Shown: positions 48,502-57,236 of the stretch, one piece after another
Numbering within the stretch: the stretch's first letter is position 1
Layout of the letters: each line of letters opens with the position of its first letter
DNA from: Lactobacillus sp.
GTDB lineage: Bacteria; Bacillota; Bacilli; Lactobacillales; Lactobacillaceae
Reading direction: 5' to 3'
Length of the DNA: 64,000 nt
NCBI GenBank assembly: GCA_022651245.1
Contig: JALCQM010000010.1
Coordinates: 1-64,000, forward strand
Notes under the pieces: generated by a model
Database searches by the model: none
What the model saw: the letters and a program-made list of their open reading frames with translations, nothing else
What the model was told of the DNA's origin: nothing
Position numbers and translations under genes: made by a program

Positions 48502-48549
48502 AAGTAGGCATACTGGCAACCACGGATTGTGAGAAAGGAAGTGGCGATC

Positions 48550-48819
48550 ATGTTAACGGCAGAATTAGTGGGTAATATCTGGGCGACCAGAAAATCTGAA
48601 GCGTTGAACGGGTTCAAGCTGATGCTCGCTCGCGTCATCGGCGGCACCCGTGCAGGCGAGCAGATCGTGGTCATCGATACGGTTGGCGGCGGTGTGGGTG
48701 ACCGGGTGATCGTGGTCACCGGCAGCTCTGCGCGGCGGATGCTCAACGACGATAATATCCCAACTGATGCCTCGGTCGTTGGCATCATCGATACGGACTG
48801 TCCGTTACTCTTAGAATGA
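48550..48819 (+). CDS. eutN: EutN/CcmL-type pentameric vertex protein (BMC-P)
   Basis: An 89-residue BMC-P protein capping shell vertices: GNIWATRKSEALNGFKLML start and VIDTVGGGVGDRVIVVTGSSAR pore/vertex region. The ATG at 48550 follows AAAGGAAG by 9 bp; the GTG at 48529 lies upstream of that site. Only one BMC-P gene is present. Confidence 0.94.
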   Translation: MLTAELVGNIWATRKSEALNGFKLMLARVIGGTRAGEQIVVIDTVGGGVGDRVIVVTGSSARRMLNDDNIPTDASVVGIIDTDCPLLLE

Positions 48820-48847
48820 AGAATGTGATGAAAGAAGGGGCGGTGTT

Positions 48848-49465
48848 ATGAAGCAACTGATCAGTATCAAGACCATAGAAGAAGCACACGCCAACGGTGA
48901 CACCGAGTGCGTGCTGAAAACCGATGCGTTAGTCACCCCAGCAGCCAAAGATCTGGCGGTGGAATACGGGATGACGTTGGTCCCACAAAAGGAGGCGTCC
49001 AAGCCGATGAGTGCCGATGAAATCACCAAAGAAGATTTATTCGCCATGTTGAAGGAATTGATCGCCAATGGCGGCGTTGAAGCGCCAGCCCAACCGTTCA
49101 AAGCTTGCGTTCACCCCAATGGGCTCAAGTTGGTCCATGGCGACACGGTCAAGATGGATGTCTTTGACACTGGCGATCCTAAGGTCAACGCGCATTTTCA
49201 AGAGCTCGTCAGCAAGGATGAATCCCATATGAGTGCGGGGTTCTTAGAAATTGAAAATTCTGCATTCGATTGGCATTTGACGTACGAGGAAATCGATTAT
49301 GTGATCTCCGGGACGCTTGAAGTGACGATTGATGGCAAGAAGTATTCTGGCAAGGCCGGGGACGTCTTGTTCGTTCCGAAGGATTCGCACGTTGTCTGGA
49401 GCTCTCCGGATCACGCGCACATTTTCTACACGACCTATCCTTCCAACTGGGCTGATGCTGAGTAA
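48848..49465 (+). CDS. eutQ: EutQ-like cupin protein
   Basis: A 205-residue protein with an N-terminal ~45-residue segment (VTPAAKDLAVEYGMTLVP), a linker and a C-terminal cupin domain (EIDYVISGTLEVTIDGKK, GDVLFVPKDSHVVWSS). EutQ relatives have acetate kinase activity in Salmonella or structural roles. Acetyl phosphate from PduL would be its substrate in the first case. The N-terminal segment resembles that of the EutT-like protein, hinting at a common docking module. Confidence 0.9.
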   Translation: MKQLISIKTIEEAHANGDTECVLKTDALVTPAAKDLAVEYGMTLVPQKEASKPMSADEITKEDLFAMLKELIANGGVEAPAQPFKACVHPNGLKLVHGDTVKMDVFDTGDPKVNAHFQELVSKDESHMSAGFLEIENSAFDWHLTYEEIDYVISGTLEVTIDGKKYSGKAGDVLFVPKDSHVVWSSPDHAHIFYTTYPSNWADAE

Positions 49466-49476
49466 GGGGTGAGTAG

Positions 49477-50100
49477 ATGGAAGCACTGGGAATGGTCGAG
49501 ACGCGGGGGTTGATCGCCGCGATCGAAGCAAGTGACGTGATGCTGAAAACGGCCGATGTCCATCTGGTGAACCAGGAATACGTCGGCGGCGGCTTGGTCG
49601 CCACCTTGATGACTGGCGATGTCGCGGCGATCAAAACCGCGGTGGACGCGGCGGCAACTGCGGTGCGGCGCTTGTCTGAAGAAGGCCTGTTGACCACAGA
49701 CGTGATCCCGCGGCCAGATGGCATGTTACACACGATCGTTGAGCGGCCGACACCACCACGGCCAAAAATGACAGCGGTTGCGCCAGAGCAGGCGACGCCA
49801 GAACCAGAATCTGAAGCCGCGCAAAGCGTGCTACCGGAGGTCCCAAAGGCCGCAGACAGCACGCCGGAAGCCCCAGCAACACCGGCTGAAAAGGCCACTA
49901 AGCTGGATGCGGCGCAACTGCGCGCGCTCGTAGCCGATAAAGCCAAGGCGGCCGCTTACTTAGGACAGTTCAAGATCAACGAGCTGCGCAACTTTGCCAA
50001 GCGGCAACCCGCGTTCGTCAAGCAACACAAGAACGTCTATCAGTTGAGCAAGAACAATCTCGTCAACACACTGATCGACTTCTACCAACACGAAGCATAA
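49477..50100 (+). CDS. BMC-H shell protein with C-terminal SAP/Rho-N-like extension
   Basis: A 207-residue fusion. Residues 1-90 form a BMC domain (ALGMVETRGLIAAIEASDVM; pore region NQEYVGGGLV). Residues ~95-145 are an acidic Pro/Ala/Glu linker. Residues ~146-207 are helical, with FKINELRNFAKRQP...YQLSKNNLVNTLIDFY, resembling a SAP/Rho-N-type or similar small helical module. PduK-like proteins also carry C-terminal extensions, but usually with an iron-sulfur motif; no Cys is present here. The extension may bind nucleic acid, cargo or the cell interior. Confidence 0.8.
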   Translation: MEALGMVETRGLIAAIEASDVMLKTADVHLVNQEYVGGGLVATLMTGDVAAIKTAVDAAATAVRRLSEEGLLTTDVIPRPDGMLHTIVERPTPPRPKMTAVAPEQATPEPESEAAQSVLPEVPKAADSTPEAPATPAEKATKLDAAQLRALVADKAKAAAYLGQFKINELRNFAKRQPAFVKQHKNVYQLSKNNLVNTLIDFYQHEA

Positions 50101-50123
50101 AGAATGAAAAGGGGATCTGACAA

Positions 50124-51716
50124 TTGGAACAATTCGATAAAGATCTGTGCTCGATCCAAGAAGCAAGAGATCTCGTCAAAGCCGGGAAAGCCGCAACGGA
50201 TCAGCTGGCGACCTTCACTGGCGAGCAAATCGACCACATTTTACAATATATGGTTGAATCTGCAGAGGAACATGCAGCAGAGCTAGCCGAAATGGCAGTT
50301 GTCGAGACTGGTTTTGGGAAGGTCAGGGACAAGGCGTATAAGAACCACGCTGCGGCCACATTACTCTATAACCAGATCAAGGACCAAAAGACGATCGGCG
50401 TGATCGCTGAAGACCAAGCCAACAAAACCTTCGAAGTGGCCGATCCGGTCGGCTTAGTGATGGGGATCGTACCGTCGACCAACCCGACATCGACCGTCAT
50501 TTTCAAGGCGATGATCGCCATCAAGTCCCGCAATGCGATCGTCTTTGCACCGCATCCGGCCGCTGCCAAATGCACGTATAAGGCCGCTGAGATCTTGGCC
50601 GACGCAGCAGAAGCTGCCGGCGCGCCGAAAGGCACCATCGGTTGCGTGTCGACACCGACGATGGCCTCGACGAACGAATTGATGCACGCCAAAGACGTCA
50701 GCTTGATCATTGCGACTGGCGGCCCAGGCATGGTCAAAGCCGCTTACAGCGCAGGCAAGCCGGCGATCGGTGTCGGCGCCGGGAACTCCCCCGCCTACAT
50801 TGAAAAAACGGCGAACGTACACGACGCCGTGGCCCGCATTATCGCCAGCAAGTCTTTTGACAACGGGACGATCTGCGCCTCTGAGCAATCGATCATTGCC
50901 GAAGAATGCAATCAAGACCAAGTGATCGCGGAACTGAAAGCCCAAGGCGGCTACTTCATGAGTGAAGAAGAAACCGCTAAAGTCTGCAAGTTGCTGTTTC
51001 GGCCGGGGACCCACGCGATGAGTGCCAAGTTTGTCGGGCGCTCGCCACAAGTGATCGCAAAAGGCGCTGGGATCACGATCCCAGAAGGCACGAAGGTATT
51101 GGTCGGCCCTCAAGGCGGCGTGGGCGATGGCTACCCGCTGTCTTATGAAAAGTTGACCAGCGTCTTAGCCTTTTATGCGGTCAAAGATTGGCACGAGGCG
51201 TGCGACTTGAGCATCCGCCTCTTGCAAAACGGCATTGGGCACACGATGAGTCTACATACCAACGACCCAGAGATGATCTTGAAGTTTGCGGCCAAGCCAG
51301 CTTCGCGGATCTTGGTCAACACAGGTGGTAGCCAAGGGGGGACCGGGTTGAGTACCGGCTTACCGATCGCCTTCACCTTAGGCTGTGGGACGATGGGCGG
51401 CTCTTCCGTTTCTGAAAACGTCAGCCCTAAGCACCTGCTCAATATCAAGACGGTCGCTTGTGGGATCAAGGACGTGACGACTTTGGCCGATGACGACCCG
51501 ACGTTCCACTTCGAAGAACACGGCGCAAAAGCCGCGGCTCCGGCCTATTCTTCCGATCATGACGCCCCCGCCTGCCAGACGGTCACCACGCCTGCGCCAC
51601 TGAAGCAAAGCCCGGCAGCGATTCAAGAAGCCTTTGACAAGACTTCTGGAGCGGTCGACAAAGACAAGCTTGCAGACGTCGTGAAGAAACTGTTGCTGGC
51701 GATGAACAATCAATAA
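50124..51716 (+). CDS. eutE: CoA-acylating acetaldehyde dehydrogenase (EutE-like)
   Basis: Oxidises acetaldehyde to acetyl-CoA with NAD. 530 residues: NAD/CoA-binding PSTNPTSTVIFKAMIAIKSRN, catalytic Cys251 in SFDNGTICASEQ, GGSQGGTGLSTGLP and GCGTMGGSS. The C-terminal ~70 residues form a Pro/Ala linker and an amphipathic helix (DKDKLADVVKKLLLAMNNQ), a likely encapsulation peptide. Translation starts at TTG 50124, 8 bp after AAAAGGGGA. It pairs with PduL and EutG; a Cys-less homologue is encoded at 39979. Confidence 0.94.
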   Translation: MEQFDKDLCSIQEARDLVKAGKAATDQLATFTGEQIDHILQYMVESAEEHAAELAEMAVVETGFGKVRDKAYKNHAAATLLYNQIKDQKTIGVIAEDQANKTFEVADPVGLVMGIVPSTNPTSTVIFKAMIAIKSRNAIVFAPHPAAAKCTYKAAEILADAAEAAGAPKGTIGCVSTPTMASTNELMHAKDVSLIIATGGPGMVKAAYSAGKPAIGVGAGNSPAYIEKTANVHDAVARIIASKSFDNGTICASEQSIIAEECNQDQVIAELKAQGGYFMSEEETAKVCKLLFRPGTHAMSAKFVGRSPQVIAKGAGITIPEGTKVLVGPQGGVGDGYPLSYEKLTSVLAFYAVKDWHEACDLSIRLLQNGIGHTMSLHTNDPEMILKFAAKPASRILVNTGGSQGGTGLSTGLPIAFTLGCGTMGGSSVSENVSPKHLLNIKTVACGIKDVTTLADDDPTFHFEEHGAKAAAPAYSSDHDAPACQTVTTPAPLKQSPAAIQEAFDKTSGAVDKDKLADVVKKLLLAMNNQ

Positions 51717-51736
51717 CTTTTAAAGGAGGTGAGAAC

Positions 51737-52447
51737 ATGGATGAAGAATACGAAAAAGCCATCAATATTTTAACCGGCGCCTTGAAAGTCGAAGCCGCGC
51801 CGAAGACGTGTCGTAATAGCGTCGATGCGACTTCCGGGGCGACCAGTCAGGCACCAGAGCGCAAAGACACCGTGCCAGTGGGGATCTCCAATCGCCACAT
51901 CCACTTGTCCCAAGCAGATCTGGAAGCGTTATTTGGGCCTGGCTATCAACTGACCAAGCTGAAGGATTTGTCTCAGCCAGGCCAGTTTGCCAGCAAAGAA
52001 ACGGTGATGCTGGCAGGGCCTAAAGGGGCAATCACGAAGGTCCGCATCTTGGGTCCGGTGCGCGAACATACGCAAATCGAGATCCTCGCCTCCGATCAAT
52101 TCAAGTTGGGGACAAAAGCCCCTGTGCGCTTGTCCGGCCATCTTGATGGCACCCCAGGCGTGACCGTGGTGGGGCCGAAGACGTCGATCAAGACGCCAGA
52201 TGGCCTGATCATTGCCCAACGCCACATCCATATGCTACCGCAACAAGCCATCGAATATGGGGTGCATGACGGCGAAACCGTGGCGCTTGAAATTGAAGGG
52301 TTACGCGGGGGCGTTTTGAATAACGTCATCATCAGAGCCAAAGCCAACTCTGGCTTAGAATGCCATATTGATACAGAAGAAGCTAACGCACTCGGGGTCA
52401 CCTCCGGGATGCCAGTGAAGATCAAAAAAATTGGAGGTAATGAATAA
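51737..52447 (+). CDS. pduL: PduL-type phosphate acyltransferase
   Basis: Converts acetyl-CoA to acetyl phosphate, regenerating CoA inside the shell. 236 residues: an N-terminal amphipathic helix ([14 protein letters not shown]), a likely encapsulation peptide, a linker, then two beta-barrel domains with the zinc-binding NRHIHLS and QRHIHM motifs. It overlaps the start of the last shell gene by one base. Acetyl phosphate can then yield ATP by acetate kinase. Confidence 0.95.
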   Translation: MDEEYEKAINILTGALKVEAAPKTCRNSVDATSGATSQAPERKDTVPVGISNRHIHLSQADLEALFGPGYQLTKLKDLSQPGQFASKETVMLAGPKGAITKVRILGPVREHTQIEILASDQFKLGTKAPVRLSGHLDGTPGVTVVGPKTSIKTPDGLIIAQRHIHMLPQQAIEYGVHDGETVALEIEGLRGGVLNNVIIRAKANSGLECHIDTEEANALGVTSGMPVKIKKIGGNE

Positions 52448-52728
52448 TGCAAGACGCTTTAGGTATGATCGAAACGAAAGGTTTAGTCGCATCCATCGAG
52501 GCCGCTGATGCCATGGTCAAGGCAGCCAATGTCACCTTGATCGGGAAGGAACACGTCGGCGGTGGCTTGGTGACCGTCTTGGTCCGTGGGGATGTTGGGG
52601 CGGTCAAGGCCGCCACTGATGCTGGGGCCGCAGCTGCTCAACGTATCGGGGAACTCCTCTCTGTTCACGTGATCCCACGTCCGCATGCAGAAGTGGAAGG
52701 CATCTTGCCACATCCAGAAGCCAAGTAG
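52447..52728 (+). CDS. BMC-H shell protein (hexamer), copy 7 at operon end
   Basis: A 93-residue BMC-H protein, nearly identical to copies at 37118, 37427 and 37740 (KEHVGGGLV pore region) but ending in HPEAK. The DNA differs from those copies mainly at silent sites. Start overlaps pduL; last gene before the terminator. The ATG at 52447 follows TTGGAGGTAATGA. Confidence 0.95.
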   Translation: MQDALGMIETKGLVASIEAADAMVKAANVTLIGKEHVGGGLVTVLVRGDVGAVKAATDAGAAAAQRIGELLSVHVIPRPHAEVEGILPHPEAK

Positions 52729-52807
52729 CCAACCAGCTGGTCTAGCGCCTGATCTGACGTGTCTCGTGTGCCAAGATTTTACAACAGGTGCTTGATCAGT
52801 GGCTTGG

Positions 52808-52844
52808 GGGAGCCGATAGACCGTCGTCTATCGGCTCCCTTTTT
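52808..52844 (+). terminator. Terminator of the microcompartment operon
   Basis: A perfect 14-bp stem GGGAGCCGATAGAC / GTCTATCGGCTCCC with loop CGTC, followed by five T. Confidence 0.93.
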
Positions 52845-52873
52845 GGTCATAACGCAAACAAAGGAGTTTAGCT

Positions 52874-54202
52874 ATGAAAATTATCGTTGTCGGCGCGACC
52901 CACGCCGGGACTTTTGCGACACAACAGATCCTGACGGAACACCCTGATTATGACGTGGTGGTTTATGAGCGCAATGATACCTTGTCTTTCCTATCGTGTG
53001 GGATCGCGTTGTGGGTCGGCGACCACGTTTCTGACCCGAATAAAATGTTCTATTCGTCACCTGACGCATTGCGGCAGTTAGGGGCGACGATGTGCATGCA
53101 ACATGACGTCTCAGCAATCGACGTTTACGGTCAAAAGCTGACCGTCAAGAACCTGGTGACCGGCGCGGTCCGGATTGAGTCGTATGATAAACTCGTTTTC
53201 ACCCCAGGGTCGGCGCCGGTCGTTCCGCCGATTCCCGGCGTCGACGCTGAGCACGTCTTCTATTGTAAGAACTGGCAAGATGCCAACCGCCTGCGGGCAA
53301 ACGTTGACAAGATCCGCTCCGTGATTGTGATTGGGGCGGGCTATATCGGTGCCGAACTGGCCGAGCAATACGCTTTGGCAGGTAAGCAAGTGACCTTGAT
53401 CGATGCTTTTGACCGTGTGTTGGCGAAAAACTTCGACGCCGAGATCACCGCTAAAGTCGCGGCAGACTATCGCGCCCATGGGGTCACCTTGGCTTTGGGG
53501 CAAAAAGTGACGCGGTTTGAAGATGGTCAGCAATTAACGGTCACCACGGACAAAGGGACGTACAAAGCAGACATTGCGATCTTGGCCGTGGGCTTCCGGC
53601 CCAATACCGAACTATTGCGTGGCAAGGTCGGCATGCTCCCTAACGGTGCGGTCATCACCGATCAGTACATGCGGAGTTCGCGGCCGGAGATCTTTGCCGC
53701 AGGGGACTCGGCGGCCGTCCACTATAATCCCACCGGGAAGCCAGATTATATCCCGCTAGCTACGAATGCGGTGCGCCAAGGGATTTTGGTCGGGGCCAAC
53801 ATCGCTGGGCCCAAGCAAGCCTACATCGGGACGCAATCCACCAGTGCGGTCGAATTATTCGGTAAGGCGATCGCCGCTAGTGGTTTAACGGTTGCGGGTG
53901 GCGCCGCGCGGGGTCTGAAACTGGCTACGGTGACCATAGAAGAAAACTACCGGCCCGAGTTCATGCTCTCGACAACGCCGGTGCTGGCGACGTTAACCTG
54001 GGACCCAGCGACGCGGCAGGTCAAAGGCGGGGCCTTTTATTCCGAACATGATGTCTCGATGTCGGCGAATATGATCTCTATGGCGATTCAGACGCATATG
54101 ACGATCGATACCTTAGCCATGCTCGACACGTTCTTCCAACCTAATTTTGATCAGCCAGTCAACTGGGTCAACAAAGTGGCGATGGCGGCGGTCGCCAAAT
54201 AA
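52874..54202 (+). CDS. NADH oxidase / CoA-disulfide reductase family flavoprotein
   Basis: A 442-residue FAD/NAD-dependent enzyme: FAD motif VVGATHAGTFA at the N-terminus, redox-active Cys42 in LSFLSCGIALW, NAD motif VIGAGYIGAELAEQ near residue 152, FAD motif EIFAAGDSAAV near residue 275 and a C-terminal dimerisation domain. The single Cys42 layout is that of water-forming NADH oxidase (NoxE/Nox2) in lactic acid bacteria. It would regenerate NAD when oxygen is present. It follows the BMC terminator, so it is a separate unit. Confidence 0.9.
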   Translation: MKIIVVGATHAGTFATQQILTEHPDYDVVVYERNDTLSFLSCGIALWVGDHVSDPNKMFYSSPDALRQLGATMCMQHDVSAIDVYGQKLTVKNLVTGAVRIESYDKLVFTPGSAPVVPPIPGVDAEHVFYCKNWQDANRLRANVDKIRSVIVIGAGYIGAELAEQYALAGKQVTLIDAFDRVLAKNFDAEITAKVAADYRAHGVTLALGQKVTRFEDGQQLTVTTDKGTYKADIAILAVGFRPNTELLRGKVGMLPNGAVITDQYMRSSRPEIFAAGDSAAVHYNPTGKPDYIPLATNAVRQGILVGANIAGPKQAYIGTQSTSAVELFGKAIAASGLTVAGGAARGLKLATVTIEENYRPEFMLSTTPVLATLTWDPATRQVKGGAFYSEHDVSMSANMISMAIQTHMTIDTLAMLDTFFQPNFDQPVNWVNKVAMAAVAK

Positions 54203-54215
54203 TCGTGCCGTCAGC

Positions 54216-54252
54216 AAAGCGCTTGTCTAGGTTATTCTAGGCAGGCGCTTTG
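54216..54252 (+). terminator. Hairpin after the NADH oxidase gene
   Basis: CAAAGCGC-TTG-TCTAG with CTAGG-CAG-GCGCTTTG. The stem is strong but the T-run is missing, so termination is uncertain. Confidence 0.5.
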
Positions 54253-54303
54253 GTGTCTGTGGGTGTAAGGTGCGTGGCAAACAGCAAACGCCGCCCCACC
54301 TTT

Positions 54304-54313
54304 CTGCTATAAT
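54304..54313 (+). promoter_or_regulatory. Extended -10 promoter of lipoprotein gene
   Basis: CTGCTATAAT has the TG-N-TATAAT extended -10 form; the -35 is not recognisable. 33 bp before the start codon. Confidence 0.5.
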
Positions 54314-54345
54314 GACAATGATCAAAACATATTGGGGGATTTATT

Positions 54346-54966
54346 ATGCAAAAGTGGGTAACCGTGACGCTGACCGCGACCATGCTGATGGCACTGGCTG
54401 GATGTGGCAAGGCGGGGAGTCAGTCAGCGTCCAGCTCAAGCACGAAGCAATCAGCGAGTGTCAAGAAAAAGGTCGTACATAAAAAGACAAAGGCCGCCAA
54501 GAAATCTTCATCTTCCTCGGCGACCAGCAGCCAAAGTAGCCAGGCCAGCCAAAGCAGTGCCAGCACAGTAACCAGCAGCAGCGCGAGCCAGGCGAGCCAG
54601 GCCACGGCTAGCAGTCAAGCCGCTGCCAGTTCCGCGAGTGCCGCCCCGGCAGCTAACGATACGGCGACCCATACTGGGGTACCGGCGGCGTTACTCGGGA
54701 AGTATCAAGAAACTGAGAAGTCTGAGGCGGCCGGGTTCGCGTCATTTTATGAGTTCACGCCCACAAACGTCACTTACGGGGCGTCGGGCATGCCTGCGGT
54801 TGTCCTAGACAATGTGTCATATCAAATCGTCAACGGCAACTATGTGATCTCAGGGACCGGGGAACCGGCGGGGATTTACAAAGGTGGTCCCGAAAAGTGG
54901 ACGATCATCCAACAAGGCAACCAAATCAGACGCGCCGATAGCAGTGTGTGGGCCGTGAAGCAATAA
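54346..54966 (+). CDS. Ser/Ala-rich lipoprotein of unknown function
   Basis: A 206-residue secreted lipoprotein: signal peptide with lipobox LAGC (Cys20), a basic stretch (VKKKVVHKKTKAAKK), then ~60 residues of Ser/Ala/Gln low-complexity linker that would span the wall, and a C-terminal ~90-residue domain (KYQETEKSEAAGFASFYEF..., PEKWTIIQQGNQIRRAD). I do not recognise the domain. It has its own promoter and terminator. Confidence 0.75.
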   Translation: MQKWVTVTLTATMLMALAGCGKAGSQSASSSSTKQSASVKKKVVHKKTKAAKKSSSSSATSSQSSQASQSSASTVTSSSASQASQATASSQAAASSASAAPAANDTATHTGVPAALLGKYQETEKSEAAGFASFYEFTPTNVTYGASGMPAVVLDNVSYQIVNGNYVISGTGEPAGIYKGGPEKWTIIQQGNQIRRADSSVWAVKQ

Positions 54967-54988
54967 CTTCGCGCCGCCACCACACCGT

Positions 54989-55033
54989 AAAACAGCCACC
55001 CCAGACGTGTTGTCTGCAGTGGCTGTTTTTTTT
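54989..55033. terminator. Terminator between lipoprotein and tcyP genes
   Basis: AAAACAGCCAC / GTGGCTGTTTT with inner GAC/GTC pairing and a long T-run on the plus strand; the opposite strand has a shorter T-run and could also end the tcyP transcript. Confidence 0.8.
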
Positions 55034-55096
55034 GGCCTAAATATCCGGTGGGCGCATGTGTGAGTGCTGGGAACACCAGGTAGGCCGTAGAACGGG

Positions 55097-56494
55097 TTAC
55101 AGCGTGTTGGCGATCACGTTCCCGTCGTCGTTGAGCACGTCATCATCCAGCGACTTGGTGGCTTTGGCGGCGATCAAGCCGGCCAGGATCGAGTCGTTGA
55201 CGTTGACGGCGGTGCGGGCCATGTCGACGATCGGGTCGATGGCGATGATCACGGCCATGATCGCGACTGGCAGGTTCAAGGTACCCAGCACCATCAAGGT
55301 GGAGAAGGTCGCCCCGCCACCGACGCCAGCGGAACCAAAGGACGCGAGGGTGACCACGGCAATCAAACTTAAGATGTATTGTGGCGTGAAGACGTTGATG
55401 CCAACGGTCGGCGCGATGATCGTTGCGATCATGGCCGGGTAGACGCCTGCGCAGCCATTTTGGCCGATGGTCAAGCCGAAGCTGCCGGCGAAATTTGCGA
55501 TGGCAGTGTTGATGCCTAGCGATTCGGTTTGGATCTTGAGGTTCAGCGGCAAGGTCCCGGCGCTAGTCCGCGAGGTGAAGGCGAAGATCAAGGCTGGCCA
55601 GACCTTTTTGTAGTAGCGGATGGGGTTGATGTGATTGGCGATCAAGATCAGCGTGTGCACCAGCAAGACGGCGATCAAGGCGACATACGCGGCAACGATG
55701 AAGACGCCGAGCTGGGCGATCGACTTGAGGCTGTCAGTGGCCGCGGCCTTGGTGATCAAAGCGAAAATGCCGTAAGGGGTCAAGGCCAAGATCAGCTTGA
55801 TGATCCCGTGCACCAGGCGGTCCAAGACGTTGATGCCTTTGGCCACTTGTGCGGCGATGGTGGGCTCGGTTTTACGCAGGCCCAGGTAGGCGATGCCGGT
55901 GATTGCAGAGAAGATCACCACGGCGATCGTCGACGTTGCGCGGGTGCCGGCGAGGTCGGCGAAAATGTTCGTCGGGAAGAAGTTGATGATCTGTTGCTGG
56001 AAGGTGACGCCTTTCAGCGCGGTTTGGTGTTCCTTGATCGCGGTCAGGTTGGCGGCGTCGGCGGAGGTGCCGTTGACAAAATGCGCGCCTTGCAAGTGGA
56101 AGACGAAGACGGCTAACACGCCAAGCAAGGCGGCGACTGCGGTGGTCAACAGCAAGGTCGCCAACACGGTGACCCCGATTTTACGCAAATTGGCGACGTC
56201 GCTGAGCTTGGTGAAGGCGCCGATCAAGGACACGGCGATCAGCGGCGTGATCAAAGTCTGCAACAGCGCCACGTAGCCAGAGCCGACGATGCTCAGCCAG
56301 TTGATGGTTTCGGTGGTGATCGTGGAATCGTTGCCGTAAAGCAGCTGGATGACTAGGCCGAAGCCGATGCCGACCACTAAGGCGCCGAAAACCAGCTTGG
56401 TGAAGCCGACGCCTTTGCGGTGTAAGTACGCGATAATGCCTAAGATAATGATTGCGATGGCGATTAAAATAATGATCGTGAGGTTAGTTGTCAT
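55097..56494 (-). CDS. tcyP: L-cystine/dicarboxylate-type symporter (TcyP-like)
   Basis: A 465-residue sodium/proton symporter of the DAACS family; the N-terminal half resembles TcyP of Bacillus (HRKGVGFTKLVFGALVVGIG; GSGYVALLQTLITPLIAVSL). About eight membrane segments plus the re-entrant loop FTSRTSAGTLPLN typical of the family. It imports cystine in characterised homologues. Upstream lie three palindromic repeats and a T-box leader whose probable specifier is a Met codon, so sulfur amino acid control is likely. Confidence 0.88.
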   Translation of the reverse strand: MTTNLTIIILIAIAIIILGIIAYLHRKGVGFTKLVFGALVVGIGFGLVIQLLYGNDSTITTETINWLSIVGSGYVALLQTLITPLIAVSLIGAFTKLSDVANLRKIGVTVLATLLLTTAVAALLGVLAVFVFHLQGAHFVNGTSADAANLTAIKEHQTALKGVTFQQQIINFFPTNIFADLAGTRATSTIAVVIFSAITGIAYLGLRKTEPTIAAQVAKGINVLDRLVHGIIKLILALTPYGIFALITKAAATDSLKSIAQLGVFIVAAYVALIAVLLVHTLILIANHINPIRYYKKVWPALIFAFTSRTSAGTLPLNLKIQTESLGINTAIANFAGSFGLTIGQNGCAGVYPAMIATIIAPTVGINVFTPQYILSLIAVVTLASFGSAGVGGGATFSTLMVLGTLNLPVAIMAVIIAIDPIVDMARTAVNVNDSILAGLIAAKATKSLDDDVLNDDGNVIANTL

Positions 56495-56580
56495 AGGTTA
56501 ATCCTTTCGTGTGTGCGTCTCGATTACAAGCGACTCACACCGCCACATTCGTTTTGTCAACATACGCTGGACTCCTTTCT

Positions 56581-56948
56581 ACAGAGCGAAACCAGGACGG
56601 GTTTAGGAGAGTGTATAAGGCGGCGTGACGCGGTGCGGCACAGCCGGACCGTGGCGCGATGACTTATACGTCTCTCCGTTGTCCTGGAGTAGCTCGACTA
56701 AAATCACAGAGCGAAGCCAGGACGGGCTTAGGCATGTGGCTAAGGCAGCCTGGGTGCGTCGCGGTACGCGACGTGACCGGGCAGACTTAGACGCGATGCC
56801 GTTGTCCTGGCATAGCTCGACTAAAATCACAGAGCGAAGCCAGGACGGGCTTAGGCATGTGGCTAAGGCAGCCTGGGTGCGTCGCGGCAGGCGACGTGAC
56901 CGGGCAGACTTAGACGCGATGCCGTTGTCCAGGCGAAGCTCGACTAAA
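56581..56948. repeat. Three tandem ~124-bp palindromic repeats
   Basis: Units begin at 56581, 56706 and 56829 (ACAGAGCGAA-CCAGGAC) and end with AGCTCGACTAAA. Units 2 and 3 are almost identical; unit 1 is diverged in the middle. In each unit the ends are inverted: GAGCnnnnCCAGGAC at one side, GTCCTGGnnnnGCTC at the other, with a further GTCGC/GCGAC hairpin inside. They lie between the T-box terminator and the tcyP ribosome binding site. Open frames on both strands here are by-products of the repeat. Confidence 0.85.
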
Positions 56949-56959
56949 TCGGTGACGAC

Positions 56960-57236
56960 AAAAAACGCCCCTTGATCCAATTACGGACCAAGGGACGCTA
57001 AAAAGCGTGATACCACCCTGTATTCGCGTCCTAAGACGCCTCAACGGTACCCCGAAAATGTTCGGGAGACCCGGCAATATAACGCTTGCCCACGGCACAT
57101 CAGCGTGAACTGATGCGCGGCTCAGAGCTCATCTTCACGCGTTTGTCTGCCAGGCCTCTCATCACAATGGCCTTTTTCTTTAGACAGTCGCTTGCGCTAC
57201 TCTTCTCGTCAGCACCGATTTTAGTTATTGGTGGCT
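56960..57236 (-). promoter_or_regulatory. T-box riboswitch (leader of tcyP), probable Met specifier
   Basis: On the minus strand the leader begins with a GAGAAGAGTAG-type stem I base and carries the T-box AGGGTGGTATCACGC (57019-57005), followed by a 15-bp terminator stem with G-U pairs and a T-run (to 56960). The specifier loop reads GTGAAGATGAG, where ATG followed by A is the best-placed codon, suggesting tRNA-Met; Asp (GAT) is a weaker alternative. Uncharged tRNA would prevent termination and raise tcyP expression. Confidence 0.85.

Noticed and set aside
55529-56116. 195-codon plus-strand frame opposite tcyP
   Set aside because: Asp/Gly-rich low-complexity translation typical of an antisense shadow; tcyP is well supported.
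56603-56980. Repetitive frames on both strands over the tandem repeats
   Set aside because: Repeated peptide follows directly from the ~124-bp DNA repeats; no start signal, lies in an untranslated leader.
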